A stretch of DNA of 64,000 nucleotides, from NCBI RefSeq assembly GCF_002163675.1, contig NZ_CP019334.1, positions 1,841,001 through 1,905,000 on the forward strand, written 5' to 3'. A program made the position numbers and the translations under genes. Position 1 is the stretch's first letter. Each line of letters starts with the position of its first letter. Shown here piece by piece: positions 58,030 to 64,000 of this stretch. A model generated the notes under the pieces. The model was not told the DNA's origin. It ran no database searches and worked only from the letters and a program-made list of their open reading frames with translations. The stretch is from Polaribacter sp. SA4-12. Its GTDB lineage: Bacteria > Bacteroidota > Bacteroidia > Flavobacteriales > Flavobacteriaceae.

Positions 58030-60756
58030 ATGGCATTAAGCTGGAACGAAATAAAAGACAGAGCATTAAAATTCTCTAACGAATGGGCAAACGAATCTAA
58101 AGAACGAGCAGAAAAAGACAGTTTCTGGAACGACTTTTTCAACGTCTTCGGCATTTCCAGAAGACGCGTTGCAACCTTCGAAGAACCTGTAAAAAAATTA
58201 AGCGGTAATCAAGGCTTTATAGACCTTTTCTGGAAAGGGACTTTATTAGTAGAACACAAATCCAAAGGAAAAAACCTAGACAAAGCATATCAACAAGCAA
58301 CAGACTATTTTCCAGGAATAAAAGAACACGACCTACCAAAATACATTCTAGTATCAGATTTCGATAAAATAAAACTATTCGATTTAGACGAAGGCACAGA
58401 ACACGAGTTTCATGTATCAGAACTCTATAAAAATGTTAAACTCTTTGGCTTTATTGCAGGGTATCAAAAAAGAACATTTAAAGAAGAAGACCCAGTAAAT
58501 ATTAAGGCAGCAGAGTTAATGGGCAAATTGCACGACCAACTCGAAACCTTTGGGTATGAGGGGCATCATTTAGAAGTCTATTTAGTACGCTTACTATTTA
58601 TCCTTTTTGCAGACGATACCAGTATTTTCGAAAAAGACACCTTTAAAGAATTTCTAGATCAAAAAACAAATGAAGATGGTAGCGATTTAGGAGCATTAAT
58701 GGCGCAATTTTTTCAAGTATTAAACACACCAAAAGAAAAAAGATACACCAATTTAGACGAACATTTAAACCAATTCCCTTATGTAAACGGTAAGTTATTC
58801 GAAGAAATACTACCAATTGCCGCTTTCAATACAAACATGAGAAGCATTCTATTAGAAGCATCGGGTTTAGATTGGGGTAAAATAAGTCCAGCTATATTTG
58901 GTTCACTGTTTCAAAGTGTCATGAATCCTGAAGAACGCAGAAACTTAGGAGCACATTACACATCAGAAAAAAACATCTTTAAACTCATAAAACCATTATT
59001 TCTAGATGAGTTAAGAGCAGAGTTCGATAAAGTAAAATCGAATTCTAAAAAACTAAAAGAGTTTCATCACAAATTATCAACCTTAAAATTTTTAGATCCT
59101 GCCTGTGGTAGTGGTAATTTCTTAATCATTACCTACAGAGAATTAAGACTCTTAGAAATAGATATTTTAAGAGAACTCTTTAAAAAAGGAGAACAAGTAT
59201 TAGACATATCTGCAATTCTTTGGTTAGATGTAGACCAGTTTTACGGAATAGAATACGATGAGTTTGCTTCTAAAATTGCCGAAGTAGCAATGTGGCTCAT
59301 AGACCATCAAATGAATATGAGAGTCAGTGAAGAATTCGGACAATATTTTGCACGACTGCCACTTAAAAAAGCCGCTAAAATTGTTCATGCAGACGCACTA
59401 GAAATTGATTGGGAAGAAGTTGTACCTAATAATATTTTGTCTTATATAATAGGTAATCCACCATTCATTGGTTCTAATATAATGAAAAAGGAACAACGTA
59501 ATCAAATTGCAAATATATTTGATAAAAAATCAGGTGGAGGAACATTAGACTATGTAGTTGGTTGGTATATTTTAGCTTCAAGATATATTCAAAACACTAA
59601 AATAAAAGCCGCTTTTGTATCAACTAACTCAATTGTACAAGGTGAACAAACTAGTCTACTTTGGGGTTTATTACAAAATAAATATGATGTTAAAATTCAT
59701 TTCGCCCATAGAACTTTTAAATGGAATAATGAAGCTAAAGGAAATGCAGCTGTCTATTGTGTCATAATCGGTTTTGCTAACATTGATACATCTGATAAAA
59801 CAATTTTTGATTATGAAGATATTAAAGGAGAAGCTCAAGCGATTAAAGTAAGAAATATTAATGCATATTTAGTTAACTCTAAAAATGTACTAATAAATAA
59901 AAACAGAAAACCTATATGTGAAGTTCCAAACATAATGAAAGGTAATTATTATGCTAAAAGTAAGGGTTTAATAGTTGAAGAAAAGGATTTATCTTTTTTA
60001 TTAAAAGAAGAACCTAATGCGAAAAAATGGATAAAAAAACTAATTGGTGCAAGTGAATTTATTAATAATAAAAAAAGATACTGTCTTTGGTTAGTTGATT
60101 GTCCACCAAATGAAATAAGAAAAATGCCTTTAGTAATGGATAGAATAAATCAAGTGAAAGAGGATAGGTTAAAAAGTACAGATAAAGCAATGCAAAACCT
60201 TGCGCCTACACGCTTTAGAGAAACGAACAATCCTGACAGTTGTCTAATAATTCCAGTAGTGTCATCTGAAAACAGGAAATATATTCCAATGGGCTTTATT
60301 GATAAAGATACTATTTCAACTAACAGTAATTTGATAATGCCAAATGTAGAAATATATCATTTTGGTATGCTAATGTCTGAAATGCATATGAGTTGGGTAA
60401 AATATACCTGTGGTCGTTTAAAGAGTGATTTTCGATATTCAAAGGATATTGTTTATAACAATTATCCTTGGGCACAGAAAGTAAGTGATAAAAACAAGCA
60501 AAAAGTAGAAGAAAAAGCACAAAAAGTTTTAGACGTTCGTTTAGAATTTCCAGAAAGCAGTTTAGCCGATTTGTATCATCCTTTAACAATGCCTCCAAAA
60601 TTAGTAAAAGCACACCAAGCATTAGACAAAGCGGTAGATCTATGTTACAGACCACAAGCTTTTACAAATGAAGCCAACAGAATAGAATACCTATTTGAGT
60701 TATACAATCAATACACAGCACCATTATTAAACGAAAAGAAAACAAAAAAGAAGTAA
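58030..60756 (+). CDS. MmeI-like type IIL restriction-modification enzyme
   Basis: 908 residues, the normal length of MmeI-family single-chain enzymes that both methylate adenine on one strand and cut at a distance. The N-terminal nuclease has the family's D-x9-E-x-K site: D65, E75, K77 (in GFIDLFWKGTLLVEHKSKGK). Helical spacer follows, then the gamma-class N6-adenine methyltransferase with AdoMet motif DPACGSGNFLI near residue 355 and catalytic motif NPPF near residue 475. The remaining 400 residues hold the target-recognition domain and C-terminal helices. No separate specificity or methylase gene is needed or present. The frame looks intact. Flanked by repeats on both sides, consistent with acquisition by transfer. 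Confidence 0.92.
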   Translation: MALSWNEIKDRALKFSNEWANESKERAEKDSFWNDFFNVFGISRRRVATFEEPVKKLSGNQGFIDLFWKGTLLVEHKSKGKNLDKAYQQATDYFPGIKEHDLPKYILVSDFDKIKLFDLDEGTEHEFHVSELYKNVKLFGFIAGYQKRTFKEEDPVNIKAAELMGKLHDQLETFGYEGHHLEVYLVRLLFILFADDTSIFEKDTFKEFLDQKTNEDGSDLGALMAQFFQVLNTPKEKRYTNLDEHLNQFPYVNGKLFEEILPIAAFNTNMRSILLEASGLDWGKISPAIFGSLFQSVMNPEERRNLGAHYTSEKNIFKLIKPLFLDELRAEFDKVKSNSKKLKEFHHKLSTLKFLDPACGSGNFLIITYRELRLLEIDILRELFKKGEQVLDISAILWLDVDQFYGIEYDEFASKIAEVAMWLIDHQMNMRVSEEFGQYFARLPLKKAAKIVHADALEIDWEEVVPNNILSYIIGNPPFIGSNIMKKEQRNQIANIFDKKSGGGTLDYVVGWYILASRYIQNTKIKAAFVSTNSIVQGEQTSLLWGLLQNKYDVKIHFAHRTFKWNNEAKGNAAVYCVIIGFANIDTSDKTIFDYEDIKGEAQAIKVRNINAYLVNSKNVLINKNRKPICEVPNIMKGNYYAKSKGLIVEEKDLSFLLKEEPNAKKWIKKLIGASEFINNKKRYCLWLVDCPPNEIRKMPLVMDRINQVKEDRLKSTDKAMQNLAPTRFRETNNPDSCLIIPVVSSENRKYIPMGFIDKDTISTNSNLIMPNVEIYHFGMLMSEMHMSWVKYTCGRLKSDFRYSKDIVYNNYPWAQKVSDKNKQKVEEKAQKVLDVRLEFPESSLADLYHPLTMPPKLVKAHQALDKAVDLCYRPQAFTNEANRIEYLFELYNQYTAPLLNEKKTKKK

Positions 60757-60785
60757 TAAACAAAACAACCATTAATTTTAAATAT

Positions 60786-60961
60786 AAAGTCACTACATTA
60801 TATAACAAATCAACTGTTACGAATAAGAAAGTCACTATAACCTAATACTAAGTCAGTAAGCTTATTAACAAAGTCACGTAGATTACTAACAAAGTCACCC
60901 TAAACAATAAAAGAGTAACTAAATTGAGTCTATAAGTCATCATAATTATAGTAAAAGTCAC
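60786..60961 (+). repeat. 21-bp-phased direct-repeat tract (AAAGTCAC)
   Basis: AAAGTCAC recurs at 60786, 60828, 60870, 60891 and 60954, and as variants at 60849 (TAAGTCAG), 60933 (TAAGTCAT), 60912 (AGAGTAAC) and, weakly, 60807 (AAATCAAC). Starts are exactly 21 bases apart or multiples of it. Spacers are AT-rich and often end TTA.TAAC. The phase is in frame with the gene at 61029, reading Lys-Val-Thr at each repeat, but several stop codons interrupt it. Either a decayed coding minisatellite or a phased binding-site array. Confidence 0.8.
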
Positions 60962-61028
60962 TGTTTACTGCTATGAACAGTGCAAATCAGAAAAAGAAAT
61001 CGTATTAATAATTAAAAAATAAATTGCT

Positions 61029-61688
61029 ATGCCACTTAAAAACAGTAAATCACAAACAGAAATTTTAGAATCAAGTAGAATTGCATTAACAAATGTAGAA
61101 GAAAACCTAGTCATTAAATCATTAATGGAAGAATTGGGCTACAATACTGCAAAAATAGACGAAGGTAAAACCATATTAAATGAAGCAAAAGCACAATTTA
61201 ATAACAACCAAACATTAGAAGATACAAGAGCAAAAGCATACAAAGCCTTCGATGATGAAAAAACGAATATAGAAACCAAGTATGCAAAAGATCGTAAGAA
61301 AGCCAAAATTGTATTTAAACAAGATACATTAGTATTAAAAGAATTAGGTATCAAAGGCATCATTCCTAAGTCGTATGTAAAATGGTTAGAAACTGTAAAT
61401 CTATTTTACAACACATTAAATTCACAACCAGATATATTAACTAAACTGGCAGCAATTAAAATCAATCAACTACAGGTAACAGAAATATTAGCAGAACTAA
61501 CTGAGTTAGAAAACTTAAGAGCAGCATACATTTTAGCAAAAGGAAACGCACAGAATGAAACTAAAACAAAAAATATAGCCTTTAAATCTCTAGACAAATA
61601 CATGAGCGATTTCTTTGCAGTAGCAAGAATTGCACTAGAATTAGAACCACAACTCTTAGAAGCATTAGGTAAAATAGTAAAAAGCTAA
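61029..61688 (+). CDS. Unrecognised 219-residue helical protein
   Basis: I do not recognise a family. It is soluble, has no signal peptide or membrane segment, is rich in Lys, Glu, Ala and Leu, and is likely almost all helical with coiled-coil potential (about residues 45-100, around ARAKAYKAFDDEKTNIE). One less charged segment, ELGIKGIIPKSYVKWLETV, lies mid-protein. Cysteine is absent. It follows the 21-bp repeat tract and precedes a 136-bp tandem array. It could belong to the restriction island or simply be a cargo gene among repeats; no function should be assumed. Confidence 0.7.
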   Translation: MPLKNSKSQTEILESSRIALTNVEENLVIKSLMEELGYNTAKIDEGKTILNEAKAQFNNNQTLEDTRAKAYKAFDDEKTNIETKYAKDRKKAKIVFKQDTLVLKELGIKGIIPKSYVKWLETVNLFYNTLNSQPDILTKLAAIKINQLQVTEILAELTELENLRAAYILAKGNAQNETKTKNIAFKSLDKYMSDFFAVARIALELEPQLLEALGKIVKS

Positions 61689-61739
61689 AAGTATCTTAAA
61701 GTGTAGCAGTTAAAATGCCATAACATCTAAATCTTTAGA

Positions 61740-62526
61740 TAAATCCATTTAACTATTTATAATTTGATAATAACGAGAACCCAGTTAATACCTATATGTC
61801 AGACTGAGCTTACCGAACTGCCTCATCCTTAACAAAAACAACCTAATAGCGAAGCACAGAGCAATCTCAAAATAAATACCTTTAAACAATATAATCTGGT
61901 ATTAGCGAGAAAACAATTAAGACCTAAATACAACACTGAGCTTGTCGAAGTGCCTCATCCTTAACAAAAACAAACAACGTAATTGCGAAGCACAGAGCAA
62001 TCTCAAAATAAATACCTTTAAACTATTGAATCTAATATTAACGACAAAACATTGAAGACCTAAATGCAACACTGAGCTTGCCGAAGTGCCTCATCCTTAA
62101 CAAAAACAAACAACGTAATTGCGAAGCACAGAGCAATCTCAAAATAAATACCTTTAAACTATTGAATCTAATATTAACGAATAATCAGTTAAGACCTAAA
62201 TGCAACACTGAGCTTGTCGAAGTGCCTAATCCTTAACAAAAACAAACAACGTAATTACGAAGCACAGAGCAATCTCAAAATAAATACCTTTAAACTATTG
62301 AATCTAATATTAACGAATAATCATTTAAGACCTAAATGCAACACTGAGCTTGTCGAAGTGCCTCATCCTTAACAAAAACAAACAACGTAATTGCGAAGCA
62401 CAGAGCAATCTCAAAATAAATACCTTTAAACTATTGAATCTAATATTAACGACAAAACATTGAAGACCTAAATGCAAAACTGAGCTTGTCGAAGTGCCTC
62501 ATCCTTAACAAAAACAACCAAGTCAT
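61740..62526 (+). repeat. 136-bp tandem-repeat array, left part (about six units)
   Basis: The landmark ACTGAG falls at 61803, 61935, 62071, 62207, 62343 and 62479: spacing 132, then 136 four times. The first unit is diverged and the inner ones almost identical. Each unit holds two small near-palindromes, CACTGAGCTTGTCGAAGTGCC and ATTGCGAAGCACAGAGCAAT, joined by AT-rich linkers. No open frame runs through. The array is cut by the IS110 element and goes on at 63772. Confidence 0.93.
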
Positions 62527-62528
62527 CC

Positions 62529-62536
62529 TATGTTTG
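62529..62536 (+). promoter_or_regulatory. Possible -7 element at the left end of the IS
   Basis: TATGTTTG, an exact TAnnTTTG match starting 2 bases inside the element. In the inserted state no TTG lies at -33. When the ends join, the right end would supply the upstream half (TAGTTTTTT), so this could be part of a promoter formed on circularisation, as known for some IS110 elements. Speculative. Confidence 0.35.
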
Positions 62537-62593
62537 TCAAATAAGGATCTGTTTTTAAAAAGCTTAAATTAGATTTAATATTTAACAAGAAAA

Positions 62594-62735
62594 GTAAGGG
62601 TAAAGGAAAAGATTATAGTCCGTCATTTGTCATTAAAGACCGTTCGCAATGCTAATCACTTTACCCCTTACTACATAAACTTGAACAGATCATTAGACCA
62701 TCAAGTCTGTATTTAGGATTGATAAGTAAATGTAG
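62594..62735 (+). ncRNA. Predicted bridge RNA of the IS110 element
   Basis: Two consecutive stem-loops. First: 62594-62605 pairs with 62659-62671 (12 bp, one bulge) and 62611-62615 with 62653-62657. Its open loop carries GTCAT (62622-62626), identical to the left target side, and TCGCAATG (62644-62651), complementary to the right target CATTGCGA. Second: 62671-62676 and 62679-62682 pair with 62730-62735 and 62724-62727, with an apical stem AGAC/GTCT (62695-62708). Its loop carries ACAGATCAT (62685-62693), identical to the element's right end, and TAGGAT (62714-62719), complementary to ATCCTA at its left end. Position upstream of the recombinase and two-loop design match IS110 bridge RNAs. Transcript ends are not determined. 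Confidence 0.75.
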
Positions 62736-62760
62736 TAATTTTTCTATAAAAACATTTGAT

Positions 62761-63732
62761 ATGAGTAAAATTATAGGAATTGATATTAGTAAGCAAACCT
62801 TTGATGTTTCTTATTTAGAAAAAGATAAATGGATTCACAAAATTTTTAAGAATCAAAATACAGGTTTTGAGCAATTTATTAAATTGATTAATGCATCAGA
62901 CTGGATTGTAATGGAGGCTAGTGGTCCTTATTATGTTCAGTTAGCAACTTTTTTACATGCATCTAGTTTTAATGTATGTGTATTAAATCCTTTGATAATT
63001 AGAAGATATAGTCAAACAAGATTATATAGAGCAAAAACAGATAAAAAAGACGCAAAGACAATTGCCGAATATGGTGCTCAATATGAGTTAAAAAGATGGT
63101 GTCCAGAGAGTAAACCTAGTATAGAAATTAAACAACTTTACACAGCTTTAGAATTACTAAAAAAACAAAAACATCAAACAAAAAGACAATTAGAATCCTT
63201 TGAAGCAACAGGTTTGTTGAGTTCGGATCTTAGAAAAGAATTAAAACAAGTACTAATATTATTAATAAGACGTATTGATAAGTTTGAAAAAAAGATAGAG
63301 CAAATAGGAAGATTAGCTTATAAAGACACGGTTGAAAGAATAAAAACGATACCAGGAATCGGGCTAAAAACGGCTATTATGATGAGTGTTATTACAGATA
63401 ATTTCACAAAATTTGATAACTATAAACAACTGACAGCTTTTGTAGGATTTAGTCCAAGGCTATATCAATCAGGAACAAGTGTAAAAGGTAAAGGACATAT
63501 TTGTAAAATGGGCAAACCTCAAATTAGAAAACTTTTGTATTTATGTAGTTGGTCTGCAAAAAGAGTAAATAAAAATTGTATCGAAATGTATGAACGACTT
63601 AAAGAAAAAGGAAAACCCGAGAGAGTAATTAAAATTGCAATAGCTAATAAATTAATAAAGCAAATTTTTTCTATTGCGACTAACAAACAAATTTACAATG
63701 AAAATCATCAAAACTTATATTTTCTGAAATAA
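62761..63732 (+). CDS. IS110-family recombinase (transposase)
   Basis: 323 residues from the ATG at 62761 (MSKIIGIDISKQTFDVSYLE); an upstream TTG is not preferred because it would run into the predicted bridge RNA. The N-terminal RuvC-like DEDD domain shows its acidic residues in GIDISK, VMEASGPYY and KTDKKDAKTIAEYG. The C-terminal Transposase_20 domain has the helix-hairpin-helix IKTIPGIGLKTA, then AFVGFSPRLYQSGTSVKGKG and GKPQIRKLLYLCSWSA with the catalytic serine region. It works with a bridge RNA to join element and target without hydrolysed intermediates (family knowledge). The gene appears intact. Confidence 0.93.
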   Translation: MSKIIGIDISKQTFDVSYLEKDKWIHKIFKNQNTGFEQFIKLINASDWIVMEASGPYYVQLATFLHASSFNVCVLNPLIIRRYSQTRLYRAKTDKKDAKTIAEYGAQYELKRWCPESKPSIEIKQLYTALELLKKQKHQTKRQLESFEATGLLSSDLRKELKQVLILLIRRIDKFEKKIEQIGRLAYKDTVERIKTIPGIGLKTAIMMSVITDNFTKFDNYKQLTAFVGFSPRLYQSGTSVKGKGHICKMGKPQIRKLLYLCSWSAKRVNKNCIEMYERLKEKGKPERVIKIAIANKLIKQIFSIATNKQIYNENHQNLYFLK

Positions 63733-63771
63733 AAGAAATTTTAACAATAAATAATAGTTTTTTAACACAGA

Positions 63772-64000
63772 TCATTGCGAGGAACGAAGCAATCTCAAAA
63801 TAAATACCTTTAAACTATTGAATCTAATATTAACGAATAATCAGTTAAGACCTAAATGCAACACTAAGCTTGTCGAAGTGCCTCATCCTTAACAAAAACA
63901 ACCAAGTCATTGCGAGGCACGAAGCAATCTCAAAATAAATACCTTTAAACTATTGAATCTAATATTAACGACAAAACATTGAAGACCTAAATACAACACT
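63772..64000 (+). repeat. 136-bp tandem-repeat array, right part (continues past the window)
   Basis: After the IS the repeat resumes at TCATTGCGAGGAACGAAGC. The landmark ACTAAG (variant of ACTGAG) is at 63863 and the next unit begins its ACT at 63998, 135 bases on. Units here carry CATTGCGAGG rather than the AATTGCGAAG of the left part. A complete, unoccupied copy of the IS target lies at 63904-63914. Confidence 0.9.

Larger units (their letters stand above)
62527..63775 (+). mobile_element. IS110-family insertion sequence, about 1249 bp
   Basis: Ends read by comparison with the uninterrupted repeat unit at 63899-63920, which runs AAGTCATTGCGAGG. On the left the repeat stops after AAGTCAT (62526); on the right it resumes at TCATTGCGAGG (63772). 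The shared TCAT includes the recombination core, so the exact ends are uncertain by up to four bases. No terminal inverted repeats, as expected for IS110. Layout: 234-base non-coding left end, one recombinase gene, 43-base right end. Confidence 0.88.

Noticed and set aside
60786..60961. CRISPR array or plasmid origin
   Set aside because: Repeats are only 8 bases and degenerate with 13-base spacers; no replication initiator gene or DnaA box is evident, so iterons remain only an analogy.
61740..62526. CRISPR array
   Set aside because: The 136-base unit is repeated as a whole with no variable spacers of 30-40 bases, and no cas genes are nearby.
62719..62760. Extended N-terminus of the IS110 recombinase from a TTG at 62719
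   Set aside because: It would overlap the predicted bridge RNA and precedes the conserved MSKIIGIDISK start seen at the ATG.

Overview
The window is AT-rich chromosomal DNA from a member of the Bacteroidota, most likely a marine Flavobacteriaceae of the Polaribacter/Tenacibaculum kind. The support is the gliding and type IX secretion genes (porV, porU, gldJ), flavobacterial promoters of the TTG-N19/20-TAnnTTTG type (clearest at the tRNA genes, 7624-7654 and 46226-46257), and the protein families present. The genus is inference; no rRNA or other marker is present.

Layout. 1-3560: start of porV and complete porU on the minus strand. 3762-8498: gldJ, murF, an N-acetylglucosamine-kinase-like gene and a CapC/YwqE-type phosphatase. 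8531-37278: one very long minus-strand surface-polysaccharide operon of 27 genes, read from wbpP (37278) down to the tyrosine kinase wzc (8531). It makes activated sugars (UDP-HexNAc uronic acid, UDP-GlcA, GDP-L-fucose, dTDP-L-rhamnose, and a 4-amino-4,6-dideoxy sugar route). It then supplies a flippase, a polymerase, glycosyltransferases, acyl/acetyltransferases, an initiating phosphosugar transferase and the Wza/Wzc export pair. 37400-37679: two tandem tRNA-Val(UAC) genes, each with its own promoter and terminator. 37739-46202, minus strand: folC, two nucleotidyltransferases (one a close paralog of a gene in the polysaccharide operon), tonB-exbD-exbB, nhaD, a glutamate/leucine-type dehydrogenase and anmK. 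46295-48380: an acyl-CoA dehydrogenase and truA. 48660-57462: a nitrogen-assimilation block (porin, PII protein, ammonium transporter, gltB, gltD).

The last 6.5 kb (57463-64000) is accessory. It holds REP-like repeats, a stand-alone MmeI-like type IIL restriction-modification enzyme, a 21-bp-phased direct-repeat tract, an unrecognised helical 219-residue protein, and a 136-bp tandem-repeat array interrupted by an IS110-family element. The IS ends can be read to within a few bases because an uninterrupted repeat copy lies beside it. Its 234-bp left non-coding end can be folded by eye into two consecutive stem-loops. Their internal loops carry short segments matching, respectively, the target site and the element's own joined ends, as expected of a bridge RNA. 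This is the most striking single observation in the window.

Other points worth attention: possible phase-variation tracts ((TA)9 at the start of wzy, A10 at the start of wzc, T9 in an acetyltransferase gene), a hexanucleotide repeat coding the Gly-Tyr tail of Wzc, and an ACACCCCTT motif set upstream of the nitrogen operon.
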